From NCBI GenBank assembly GCA_035689185.1, contig DASSLY010000017.1:1-14061 (forward strand): a DNA stretch of 14,061 nt, written 5' to 3'. The translations under genes were made by a program, and so were the position numbers. Positions within the stretch are counted from its first letter, which is position 1. Every line of letters begins with the position of its first letter. Shown piece after piece: positions 6,328 through 13,630 of the stretch. Below the pieces are notes generated by a model. It was not told the origin of the DNA and did not search any database. It saw only the letters and a list, made by a program, of their open reading frames with translations. The DNA comes from DASSLY01 sp035689185 (GTDB taxonomy: Bacteria; Actinomycetota; Actinomycetes; Actinomycetales; Dermatophilaceae).

Positions 6328-7047
6328 TCAGGCCCGTTCCAGCCGGAACGACAGGCCGTCCACCCGGGCCCGGGTCTCCCCGTCGGTGGCCAGCCGCTCG
6401 GCGACCCGGGTCGCCAGCTCCCGCACCGCCTCGCCGTGCAGTCCGGGCACGACCCGAAGCGTGACCGTGAGCGTGGCCGGAGCGTCAAGCGGCCCGGGAC
6501 CGCATGCGGCCGACACCACCTCCGGCTCGGCCGCCGCCGCCCGGCCCACGGCCTCCGCGACGAACGGGTCCTCGTGCGCCGGGAGCCACTCCCGGCGTTG
6601 GGCGAGGGCCCACACCATGCTGGTGCGCAGCACGTGGGCGTGCGGGCTGCCCAGGTCGAGCAGCAGCACGTCGCAGCCCTCGGCGATGACGGCTTGGGCG
6701 GCGTGGGCGCTGGTGACCGGGACCGGGCGCGCATCCGCGTTCCAGCTGGCAAGGGCCGAGAGCGAGGAGAACACCGGCATTCCCCGCCGCCCGTCCGGCG
6801 CGGTCAGCGTGATGACCGCCATCTCGGTGGACTTCTCCACCGCCAGCCCACCGCCGTCGTCCACCTCCGCCGGCTCGGCGACGACCGGCACCAGCACTCT
6901 GGCGTCCGCCAGGGCTCGCATCAGCGCCCGGTCGTCCTCGCCGGCGAGCTGCCGCGCCAGGGCCGGGTCCGCGGCGCCGAGGTCGCCGGCGAACCCGCTG
7001 TCGGGCAGGCCCCGGCCCGCCCAGGGCTGCCCCGCACTGTCGCTCAC
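6328..7047 (-). CDS. SseB-family protein, last gene of the his operon
   Basis: The 239-residue soluble protein matches the SseB family N-terminal domain. It has RALADARVLVPVVAE near residues 44-58, KSTEMAVITLTAPDGRRGMPVFSSL near 71-95 and DVLLLDLGSPHAHVLRTSMVWAL near 125-147. The C-terminal half is alpha/beta, with REWLPAHEDPFVAEAV and LTVTLRVVPGL. The biochemical role of the family is not established; in Enterobacteria SseB is linked to serine-sensitivity phenotypes. The GTG start at 7047 overlaps the TGA of the Rid-family gene by 4 bp (GTGA), so translation is probably coupled. Such genes commonly close the his/priA cluster in actinobacteria and lie near infC (recalled synteny). It converges on the gene at 5623-6315. 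Confidence 0.8.
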   Translation of the reverse strand: MSDSAGQPWAGRGLPDSGFAGDLGAADPALARQLAGEDDRALMRALADARVLVPVVAEPAEVDDGGGLAVEKSTEMAVITLTAPDGRRGMPVFSSLSALASWNADARPVPVTSAHAAQAVIAEGCDVLLLDLGSPHAHVLRTSMVWALAQRREWLPAHEDPFVAEAVGRAAAAEPEVVSAACGPGPLDAPATLTVTLRVVPGLHGEAVRELATRVAERLATDGETRARVDGLSFRLERA

Positions 7048-7469
7048 TCGGCTCCCCCCGCCCGCCGGGCGGTGCCGACCCTGGCCTCCAGCTCGACCTC
7101 GACCAGCATGAGCGGGTCGAGCAGCCCGGCCACCAGCACCATCGTGGCCGCCGGCCGGACCTGGGCGAACCGTTCACCGTGGACCCGGCCCACCGCGTCC
7201 GTGTCCGCGCGGTCCACGACATACATCCTGGTTTGCACCGCGTCGCCGAGACCGCTCCCGAGGGCCCGCAGCGCCATCACCGCGGTGTCCAGCGCCACCC
7301 GCATCTGGCCGGCCGCGTCGCCGGGGCAGGTGACGACCCCGTCGACGACGGAGGTGCAGCCGGAGACGAGGATCCGGTCACCGGTCCGGACAGCCCGGGA
7401 GTACCCGTACCGCTCCTCCCAGGGCCCCCCGCCGGACAGCAACCGCCGGGCGGGCGATGCCGAGGTCAC
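7044..7469 (-). CDS. Rid (YjgF/YER057c/UK114) family protein, likely non-RidA subgroup
   Basis: The product is 141 residues, typical for the small trimeric Rid family, whose RidA members hydrolyse reactive enamine/imine intermediates released by PLP enzymes. Recognisable segments are RILVSGCTSVVDGVVTCPGD, AVQTRMYVVDRADTDAVGRV and the C-terminal LMLVEVELEA. In RidA the catalytic Arg lies in a PAR-S/T motif. Here the aligned segment reads RPAATMVLVAGL, so that Arg is Ala and imine deaminase activity is doubtful. The chosen start is GTG 7469, which overlaps the priA stop by 4 bp. A longer frame exists upstream but lies inside priA. A Rid protein beside a threonine/serine dehydratase locus would be functionally apt, but this copy seems to be a divergent paralogue. 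Confidence 0.85.
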   Translation of the reverse strand: MTSASPARRLLSGGGPWEERYGYSRAVRTGDRILVSGCTSVVDGVVTCPGDAAGQMRVALDTAVMALRALGSGLGDAVQTRMYVVDRADTDAVGRVHGERFAQVRPAATMVLVAGLLDPLMLVEVELEARVGTARRAGGAE

Positions 7470-8206
7470 GGCCGCCCGGCCAGGTCCAGCGCCTCGGCCA
7501 GCGTGAACGCCCCGCGGTAGAGCGCGGACCCGACGATGGCCCCTTCGACGCCGAGCGGCACCAGCTTGCGCAGCGCGTCGATGTCGGCCAGCGTCGACAC
7601 CCCGCCCGAGGCGACGACCGGCCGGTCCGTGCGGGCGCAGACGTCGGTGAGCAACGCCAGGTTCGGCCCGGCGAGCATGCCGTCCTTGGTGACGTCGGTG
7701 ACCACGTACCGCGCGCAGCCCTCCCGGTCCAGCCGGGCCAGGGTCTGCCACAGGTCGCCCCCCTCCCGCGTCCACCCCCGGGCGGCGAGCGTCGTCCCGC
7801 GCACGTCCAGCCCGACCGCGATCCGGTCGCCGAACTGCGCGATCGCCGCCACCGTCCAGGCCGGGTCCTCCAGCGCCGCGGTGCCCAGGTTGACCCGCCG
7901 GCAGCCGGTGGCCAGCGCGGCGGTGAGCGACTCCTGGTCGCGGATGCCGCCCGACATCTCCACGCGGATGTCCAGCCGGCCCACGATCTCGGCGAGCAGC
8001 TCACGGTTGGAGCCGCGCCCGAACGCCGCGTCGAGGTCGACCAGGTGCAGCCACTGCGCGCCCTGCTGCTGCCAGGCCAGCGCGGCCTGGACCGGGTCGC
8101 CGTACCGCCCTCCGGTGCCCGCGACACCCTGCACCAGTTGGACCGCCTGGCCGTCGGCGACGTCGACGGCGGGCAGCAGCTCCAGCCGCGGCGGGGTCGC
8201 CGTCAC
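7466..8206 (-). CDS. priA: Bifunctional phosphoribosyl isomerase A (HisA/TrpF)
   Basis: PriA performs the ProFAR isomerisation of histidine synthesis and, in actinobacteria, the PRA isomerisation of tryptophan synthesis. The 246-residue TIM barrel carries LLPAVDVADGQAVQL with D15 (D11 in M. tuberculosis), HLVDLDAAFGRGSN, MSGGIRD, GLDV with D134, R143-G-W145 in loop 5, and VVTDVTKDG with T170 and D175. The phosphate-binding ASGGVS and GAIVGSAL are intact. Two differences from the S. coelicolor and M. tuberculosis proteins as I recall them are Q23 where Arg19 is expected, and AARGW where RGRGW is usual. The GTG start at 8206 overlaps the hisH TGA (GTGA). A longer upstream frame lies inside hisH and is rejected. 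HisA activity is near certain; TrpF activity is less sure. Confidence 0.95.
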   Translation of the reverse strand: MTATPPRLELLPAVDVADGQAVQLVQGVAGTGGRYGDPVQAALAWQQQGAQWLHLVDLDAAFGRGSNRELLAEIVGRLDIRVEMSGGIRDQESLTAALATGCRRVNLGTAALEDPAWTVAAIAQFGDRIAVGLDVRGTTLAARGWTREGGDLWQTLARLDREGCARYVVTDVTKDGMLAGPNLALLTDVCARTDRPVVASGGVSTLADIDALRKLVPLGVEGAIVGSALYRGAFTLAEALDLAGRP

Positions 8207-8844
8207 AGCGCCGCGACCCAGTTGCCCAGCACCCGGGCGCCCGCCGCACCGGACTTCTCCGGATGGAACTGGGACGCCCACAGCGGACCGTTCTCCACCG
8301 CGGCGACGAACCGGTGCCCATGCGTGGCCCAGGTCACCTTCGGGGTCACGACCGCCATCGGCCCCTGCGGGTGCAGCGTCCAGTCGCGCGCGGCGTAGGA
8401 GTGGACGAAGTAGAACCGCTCCCCCCCCACACCGGCGAACATCGCCGACCCGGCCGGGGCCTCCACCCGGCTCCAACCCATGTGCGGCACGACATCGGCG
8501 TCCAGCCGCTCGACCAGACCCGGCCACTCCCCAAGGCCGTCGACCCGGCCGGCCAGGTTGGGCTCGGTGGACCCGTCGAACATCACCTGCATCCCGACGC
8601 AGATGGCGAGCACCGGCCGCCCCCCGGCCAGCCGCTGCTCAATCAGTCGGGGACCGCCCACGCCGGTCAGCCCGCGCATGCAGGCGTGGAAGTTGCCGAC
8701 CCCCGGGACGAACAGACCGTCCGCCGCGGCCACGGCCCGCGGATCCGCGGTGAGCCGCACCGCCGCGCCGACTCGCTCGAGCATGCGCACGGCGGAGTGC
8801 ACGTTCCCGCTGCCGTAGTCGAGCACCACCACCGACGGTGCCAT
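8203..8844 (-). CDS. hisH: Imidazole glycerol phosphate synthase, glutaminase subunit
   Basis: HisH hydrolyses glutamine and channels ammonia to HisF, which makes imidazole glycerol phosphate and AICAR. The 213-residue class I amidotransferase shows the oxyanion strand PGVGNF (47-52), nucleophile C82 in LAICVGMQVMF, and H194 and E196 in SQFHPEKSG. VPHMGWSRVE (119-128) is a HisH signature. The start is ATG 8844, one base after the TGA of the upstream unknown gene. It overlaps priA by 4 bp. hisF is not in this window; in many actinobacteria it lies further downstream of priA, but here the Rid and SseB genes follow instead. Confidence 0.97.
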   Translation of the reverse strand: MAPSVVVLDYGSGNVHSAVRMLERVGAAVRLTADPRAVAAADGLFVPGVGNFHACMRGLTGVGGPRLIEQRLAGGRPVLAICVGMQVMFDGSTEPNLAGRVDGLGEWPGLVERLDADVVPHMGWSRVEAPAGSAMFAGVGGERFYFVHSYAARDWTLHPQGPMAVVTPKVTWATHGHRFVAAVENGPLWASQFHPEKSGAAGARVLGNWVAAL

Positions 8845-8845
8845 G

Positions 8846-9502
8846 TCAGCGACCCTCCAGCTCTGCCCGCTGCCGGGCGTCCTGGGCGATGGTGTCGTCG
8901 AAGCGCCGCACTGACTTCACCGACGGCTCGACGATCCGGTGTTCCCCCAGCGCGGCCGGGCTGGTGGTGTGGTCCAGCAACGGTCCGGCCGGAAGGTCCA
9001 GCGCCGCCGCGAGCCGCTGCAGGACCGTGGTGGCGTCGGACAGCCCGTCCCGCAGGATGTCCCGCAGCGCGCCCGCCCGGGTCCGGTCCTTCACCCCGGC
9101 GCAGCGCAGCAGGTCCCGGGGCCGGGCAAGCCGCAGCTCCGCCGAGGTGGCTACCCCGCTGCCGGGGACCCACACGGCATACCGCTGGATCGCCCGCCAG
9201 CCGCTGGGGACCGCCACGACGACCGCCTTGCCGTCGACCGCGTAGAGGCCCAGCGCGGCACGCAGCCGGCCCGGAACCGGCCGCGCGGCGAGCAGCCGCA
9301 GCGGGTCGTCGTACGGCGGGGCCGCCTGCGACCCGCCCGCGGGCATCACGACGGTCCAGTCGCCGAGCCGGCCGACATGGACCGGCACCACGCCCCGGCC
9401 CGCCCAGGACGCGGCGGCCGCCACGCTCCCGCGAAGGAGCAGCACGCCGTGCCCGCTGCCGGCGGTCCGTGGGCGGGCTCCCGGCCCCCAGGGCAGGGCC
9501 AC
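8846..9502 (-). CDS. Unknown protein embedded in the his operon between hisB and hisH
   Basis: I do not recognise this 218-residue product. The first ~125 residues look beta-rich (GVVPVHVGRLGDWTVVMPAG, GLYAVDGKAVVVAVPSGW, RYAVWVPGSG). Residues ~130-218 look helical and charged (RPRDLLRCAGVKDRTRAGAL, DATTVLQRLAAALDL, RRFDDTIAQDARQRAELEGR). There is no signal peptide or membrane span. GTG 9502 lies 2 bp after the hisB TAG, and its TGA is 1 bp before the hisH ATG, so it is tightly locked into the operon. Codon bias matches its neighbours. An accessory role in histidine synthesis or its control is inferred from position only. Confidence 0.8.
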   Translation of the reverse strand: MALPWGPGARPRTAGSGHGVLLLRGSVAAAASWAGRGVVPVHVGRLGDWTVVMPAGGSQAAPPYDDPLRLLAARPVPGRLRAALGLYAVDGKAVVVAVPSGWRAIQRYAVWVPGSGVATSAELRLARPRDLLRCAGVKDRTRAGALRDILRDGLSDATTVLQRLAAALDLPAGPLLDHTTSPAALGEHRIVEPSVKSVRRFDDTIAQDARQRAELEGR

Positions 9503-9504
9503 GC

Positions 9505-10107
9505 CTAGAGGCTGCCCTTCGCGCTGGGAACGCCGACGACCCTCGGGTCGAGCGCGACCGCGGCCCGCAACGCGCGGGCCACCGCCTTGAACTGTGCCTC
9601 GACCACGTGGTGGGGGTCCCGGCCGGCCAGCACCCGGACGTGCAGGGCGATGCCGGCGTGGTGGGCGAAGGTCTGCAGGACATGCCGCGTCAGCGACCCG
9701 GTGAAGTGGCCGCCGATGAGCACGTGCTCCTGCCCGGGCGGCTCCCCCTCGTGCACGCAGTAGGGCCGGCCCGCGACGTCGACGACCGCGAGCACCAGTG
9801 CCTCATCCAGCGGCACGGTCGCGTCGCCGAACCGGGCGATGCCCGACTTGTCGCCGAGTGCCTGCCGCACCGCCTCGCCCAGCACGATCGCGACGTCCTC
9901 CACCGTGTGGTGCACGTCGACGTCGATGTCACCGGTGGCCTCGACCCGCAGGTCGATCAGGCTGTGCCGGGCCAGGCTGGTGAGCATGTGGTCGTAGAAC
10001 CGGACCCCCGTGCTCACCTGGCCGACGCCGGTGCCGTCGAGGTCCAGCTCCAGTTCGACAGTGCTCTCCGAGGTCGACCGCGTCAGCTGGGCGGTGCGGG
10101 CGGTCAT
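9505..10107 (-). CDS. hisB: Imidazoleglycerol-phosphate dehydratase
   Basis: HisB removes water from imidazole glycerol phosphate to give imidazole acetol phosphate, using Mn. The 200-residue product is the usual monofunctional length. The metal-binding motifs are present: GVRFYDHMLTSLARH near 34-48, DVDVHHTVEDVAI near 62-74, and the C-terminal pair HFTGSLTRHVLQTFAHHAG and DPHHVVEAQFKAVARAL. It ends SAKGSL, a family hallmark. ATG 10107 overlaps the hisC TGA by 4 bp (ATGA), implying coupled translation. No phosphatase domain is fused. Confidence 0.98.
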   Translation of the reverse strand: MTARTAQLTRSTSESTVELELDLDGTGVGQVSTGVRFYDHMLTSLARHSLIDLRVEATGDIDVDVHHTVEDVAIVLGEAVRQALGDKSGIARFGDATVPLDEALVLAVVDVAGRPYCVHEGEPPGQEHVLIGGHFTGSLTRHVLQTFAHHAGIALHVRVLAGRDPHHVVEAQFKAVARALRAAVALDPRVVGVPSAKGSL

Positions 10108-11225
10108 GCTGGCTGCTCCTGCGGGCTGGGGGAAGGCGCCGGTATGACGTCGCGCACCGCGGCGAGGAACGCGTCCGTCTCGGCCGGGGTCCCGGCCGTC
10201 ACCCGAAGATAGTGCGCCAGCCCCACGTCGCGGACCAGCACGCCACGGTCCAGCAGCGCCCGCCAGGTCTCGGCCTCGTCGGCAAGGCCGCCGAACAGCA
10301 CGAAGTTGGCGTCGCTGGGCACCGGGTCCAGGCCCAGCGCGGCAAGCCCGGACACGATCCGGTCCCGCTGGGCCTTGGTCGCCTCCACCGTGGCCAGCAT
10401 CGTGTCGGCGTGGGCGAGCGCTGCCCGGGCGATCGCCTGCGTCGGCGCGGACAGGTGGTAGGGCAGCCGCACCAGCCGCAACGCCGCGGCGAGCGCCGGG
10501 TCGGCCGCGAGGTAGCCGACCCTCCCACCGGCGAGGGCAAACGCCTTGCTCATCGTCCGGGTGACCGCCAGCCGCGGCCGGCCGGCCAGCAGGGTCAGCG
10601 CGCTCGGCGTCCCCGGCCGGGCGAACTCGGCGTACGCCTCGTCGACCACGACCACGGCGCGCTCGGCAGCGTCATAGACCGCCTCCACCACGTCGAGCCC
10701 CAGGGCGGTGCCGGTGGGGTTGTTCGGCGAGCACAGGAACACCAGGTGCGGCCGGTGCTCGCGTACCTGACGGGCGGCGGACTCGGCGGTCAGGTCGAAC
10801 CGCTGCCCGCGCACGCCGTCGAGCCAGGCCGTGCCGGCCCCGCGACAGATGAGCGGGTGCATGGAATAGGAGGGGGTGAACCCGAGCGCCGTACGGCCGG
10901 GTCCGCCGAAGGCCTGGACCAGGTGCTGCAGCACCTCGTTGGAGCCGTTGGCCGCCCACACCTGGTCGGCGATGACCGGCACGCCGCTGGTGCGGGTCAG
11001 GTATGCCGCGAGGTCGGCCCGCAGTTCGGTGAGCTCCCGGTCCGGGTACCTGTTCAGACTCGCGGCAACGCCGGCGACCGCGGCGACCATGGCGTCGGCG
11101 ACCTCGGGCGGCACTGGGTAGGAGCTCTCGTTGGTGTTCAGCGCCACCGGCACGTCCAGCTGGGGGGCGCCGTAGGGGATGCGGCCGCGCAGGTCAGCGC
11201 GCAGCAGCGAGTCGATCTCGGTCAT
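10104..11225 (-). CDS. hisC: Histidinol-phosphate aminotransferase
   Basis: This PLP enzyme transaminates imidazole acetol phosphate to histidinol phosphate with glutamate. The 373-residue class I/II aminotransferase has LNTNESSYPVPP (29-40), GSNEVLQHLVQAF (94-106), SPNNPTGTALG with N169, VVDEAYAEF with D195 and Y198, and the PLP lysine K227 in TRTMSKAFALAGGRVGY. The start is ATG 11225, 17 bp after the hisD TGA, with GGAAGA as ribosome site. It overlaps hisB by 4 bp. All catalytic residues are intact. Confidence 0.98.
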   Translation of the reverse strand: MTEIDSLLRADLRGRIPYGAPQLDVPVALNTNESSYPVPPEVADAMVAAVAGVAASLNRYPDRELTELRADLAAYLTRTSGVPVIADQVWAANGSNEVLQHLVQAFGGPGRTALGFTPSYSMHPLICRGAGTAWLDGVRGQRFDLTAESAARQVREHRPHLVFLCSPNNPTGTALGLDVVEAVYDAAERAVVVVDEAYAEFARPGTPSALTLLAGRPRLAVTRTMSKAFALAGGRVGYLAADPALAAALRLVRLPYHLSAPTQAIARAALAHADTMLATVEATKAQRDRIVSGLAALGLDPVPSDANFVLFGGLADEAETWRALLDRGVLVRDVGLAHYLRVTAGTPAETDAFLAAVRDVIPAPSPSPQEQPA

Positions 11226-11242
11226 CGTCAGTCTTCCAGGGG

Positions 11243-12580
11243 TCAGCGGGGGGCGAGTCGGGCGGTGACGGCCTCGCCGTGCGCCGGCAGGTCCTCGGCG
11301 TTCGCGAGCGCGACCACGTGCCCGGCAGCCTCGGCGAGCGCCTCCCGGCTGTAGTCGACGACGTGGATGTTGCGCAGGAAGGACTGCACGGCCAGCCCGC
11401 CGCTGTGGCAGGCGCAGCCGCCGGTGGGCAGCACGTGGTTGGACCCGGCCAGGTAGTCGCCCAGGCTCACCGGCGCGAACGGGCCCACGAAGACGGCGCC
11501 GGCGGCGGTGACCCGGGCCGCGACGGCGGCGGCGTCGACGGTCTGGATCTCCAGGTGCTCCGCGGCGTAGGCGTTGACCACGGCCAGACCGGCGTCCAGG
11601 TCGTCGACCAGGACCACACCGGACTGGCGTGCCTGGATGGCGGTACGCACCCGCTCGTGGTGCTTGGTCGCGGCGACCCGGGCCTGCAGGGCGTCGACGA
11701 CGCGGTCGGCGAGGTCAGCGCTGTCGGTGACCAGCACGGCGGCGGCCATGGTGTCGTGCTCGGCCTGGCTGACCAGGTCGGCGGCCACGTGCTCCGGGTC
11801 GGCGGTGGCATCGGCCAGGACGGCGACCTCGGTCGGGCCGGCCTCGGAGTCGATCCCGATGCGGCCCTTGAGCAGCCGTTTGGCCGCGACCACGTAGATG
11901 TTGCCGGGACCGGTGACCAGGTCGACGGGGGGGCACAGCTGCTGCCCGGCCCGGTCCCGGGCGCCGAAGGCGAACATGGCGATGGCCTGCGCCCCGCCGA
12001 CCGCGTACACCTCGTCCACGCCGAGCAGCGCGCACGCGGCGAGCACGGTCGGGTCGGGGTAGCCCTGGAAGTCGGTGCCGCTGTTGTCCCTTTGCGGCGG
12101 CGAGGCGACGGCCAGCGACGCCACCCCGGCGACCTGGGCCGGGACGACGTTCATCACCACGCTGCTGGCCAGCACCGCGACCCCGCCGGGCACGTAAAGA
12201 CCCACGCGGCGCACCGGGACCCATCGCTCGGTGACGGTGCCGCCCGGGACGACCTCGGTGGTCCGGTGCTGCCTCCGCTGCGTCTGCGCGACGAGCCGGA
12301 CCCGGCGGGCGGACTCCTCCAGCGCGGCCCGGACGTCGGGATCCAGCCGCTCCAGGGCCACCGCCAGGAGCTGCGTGGGCACCCGCAGGCTGGCCGGGCG
12401 CACCCCGTCGAGCCGCTCGGACAGCTCCGCCACCGCGGTGGCCCCCCGGCGGCGGACGTCCTCGCAGATGGGCCGCACGGCGGCCAGCGCACCCTCGACG
12501 TCGAGCTCGGCTCGCGGCAGGACGTCGCGCAGGCTGCTCGGGTCCAGCGGGGCGCCCCGCAGGTCGATCCGGCGAATCAC
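11243..12580 (-). CDS. hisD: Histidinol dehydrogenase, first gene of the his operon
   Basis: HisD oxidises histidinol to histidine in two NAD-dependent steps and needs Zn. The 445-residue protein carries VGLYVPGGVAVLASSVVMN, GGAQAIAMFAFG, TGPGNIYVVAAKRLLKG followed by GIDSEAGPTEV, SQAEHD (Zn ligands Gln and His), and the distal block GDYLAGSNHVLPTGGCACHS with the Zn-ligand Asp. C-terminal AEAAGHVVALANAEDLPAHG holds the last His. The start is GTG 12580: a TAGACT -10 box lies 7 nt upstream, so the message is probably leaderless and GTG is its first codon. It heads an eight-gene minus-strand operon. Confidence 0.98.
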   Translation of the reverse strand: MIRRIDLRGAPLDPSSLRDVLPRAELDVEGALAAVRPICEDVRRRGATAVAELSERLDGVRPASLRVPTQLLAVALERLDPDVRAALEESARRVRLVAQTQRRQHRTTEVVPGGTVTERWVPVRRVGLYVPGGVAVLASSVVMNVVPAQVAGVASLAVASPPQRDNSGTDFQGYPDPTVLAACALLGVDEVYAVGGAQAIAMFAFGARDRAGQQLCPPVDLVTGPGNIYVVAAKRLLKGRIGIDSEAGPTEVAVLADATADPEHVAADLVSQAEHDTMAAAVLVTDSADLADRVVDALQARVAATKHHERVRTAIQARQSGVVLVDDLDAGLAVVNAYAAEHLEIQTVDAAAVAARVTAAGAVFVGPFAPVSLGDYLAGSNHVLPTGGCACHSGGLAVQSFLRNIHVVDYSREALAEAAGHVVALANAEDLPAHGEAVTARLAPR

Positions 12581-12587
12581 GCACCTC

Positions 12588-12593
12588 AGTCTA
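12588..12593 (-). promoter_or_regulatory. hisD -10 box TAGACT (leaderless)
   Basis: TAGACT on the minus strand is followed by 7 nt and then the hisD GTG at 12580, the spacing expected when transcription starts at the start codon. The -35 position falls on the divergent promoter and is not consensus-like. There is no room for a leader-peptide attenuator. Confidence 0.6.
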
Positions 12594-12611
12594 GGTGGCG
12601 GCAGCGCGGGC

Positions 12612-12617
12612 TAGGGT
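12612..12617 (+). promoter_or_regulatory. Dehydratase -10 box TAGGGT (leaderless)
   Basis: TAGGGT is followed by 6 nt and the ATG at 12624, again the leaderless spacing. It lies 18 bp from the hisD -10 box on the other strand, so each promoter's -35 region overlaps the other's -10 box. Confidence 0.6.
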
Positions 12618-12623
12618 GCGCCC

Positions 12624-13585
12624 ATGGAGGTCGGGGACGTCGAGGACCTCGTGGACATCGCGGGCGCCGCGGCTCGGCTGGGCAGCCGGGTCCGGCGCAC
12701 CCCGGTGATGACCGTGGAGGGGGCGGCGCTCGGTGTCGACGCGCCGGTCGTGCTCAAGCTGGAGCAGGTGCAGCACACCGGGTCGTTCAAGGTCCGCGGC
12801 GCCTTCAACAGGCTGCTGGCGGCGGGTGGCCGGGGGGAGCTCGGCCCGGCCGGGGTCGTCGCCGCGTCCGGGGGGAACCACGGGCTGGGCGTGGCGCACG
12901 CGGCCCACGCCCTGGCATACCGGTGGAGATCTTCGTGCCCGAGTCGGCGTCGCCGGTGAAGGTCCGCGCGATCCGGGCCTATGCCGCCCGGGTCACCGTC
13001 GGCGGCGCCTTCTACGCGGACGCGTATGCCGCCGCGCAAGCCCGCGCTGTGGCCACCACGGCGCTGCTGGTGCACGCCTACGACCACCCCGACGTGGTGT
13101 CCGGCCAGGGCACGGTCGGGGCCGAGCTGCCGGATCTCGACACGGTGCTGGTGGCGGTGGGTGGCGGCGGCCTGGCCGCGGGGATCGCGACGGCCCTGGC
13201 CGGGCGGGCCCGGGTGGTCGGGGTGGAGCCGGAACTGATCCCCACCTGGCATGCGGCGCTGGCCGGAGGAGCGCCGGTGGACGTGCCGGTCAGCGGCGTC
13301 GCGGCCGACTCTCTCGGCGCCCGGCGCCTCGGGGAGCTGCCGTTCCAGCTGCTCACCCGGCACGACGTGGCAAGCGTGCTCGTCAGCGAGGCGGCCATCC
13401 TGGCCGCCCGGCGCGCGCTGTGGCAACGGCTGCGGCTGGTCGCCGAGCCCGCCGGCGCCACCGCCGCCGCGGCGCTGCTGTCCGGCGCCTACCGCCCGGC
13501 ACCGGAGGAACGGGTCGGTGTCGTGATCTGCGGCGCCAACACCGACCCGGGGGACCTGGGCCAGGTCGACGACGTGACCGGCTAG
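12624..13585 (+). pseudogene. Threonine/serine dehydratase (PLP, fold II), split by a one-base frameshift
   Basis: The intact enzyme would deaminate threonine or serine to 2-oxobutyrate or pyruvate. The first frame (12624 onward) encodes PLP lysine K56 in HTGSFKVRGAFN and the phosphate loop SGGNHG (82-87). After about codon 97 it runs into WRSSCPSRRRR and stops at 12959. The second frame resumes exactly at GIPVEIFVPESASPVKV and continues to the TAG at 13583-13585, with GGGGLAAGI and VVICGANTDPG. One extra G in CTGG at 12913-12915 would give HALGIPVEIF and an uninterrupted product of about 320 residues, the family length. The change is either a real disruption or a sequencing error in a short G run. 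Codon bias stays strong on both sides, so it is recent at most. The threonine versus serine preference cannot be read. Confidence 0.85.
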
Positions 13586-13590
13586 GCCAC

Positions 13591-13630
13591 GGTCAGGCGC
13601 GGTCAGGCGCGGTCAGGCGCGGTCAGGCGA
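13591..13630. repeat. Four head-to-tail copies of GGTCAGGCGC
   Basis: Perfect 10-bp units at 13591, 13601 and 13611 and a fourth, GGTCAGGCGA, at 13621. They fill the 37-bp convergent gap between the dehydratase and the membrane protein and enter the end of the latter. On the minus strand each unit contains TGA; the first met serves as the membrane protein's stop (13625-13623). Confidence 0.9.

Noticed and set aside
8263..10212. 649-codon plus-strand open frame
   Set aside because: It is antisense to hisH, the unknown gene and hisB, with shadow composition.
12581..12623. His leader peptide or T-box/attenuator before hisD
   Set aside because: The interval is 43 bp with -10 boxes abutting the start codons; there is no space for a leader ORF or terminator.
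11279..13585. 768-codon plus-strand open frame as a single gene
   Set aside because: The first two thirds are antisense to hisD. Only the part after about 12916 is real, as the second half of the dehydratase.
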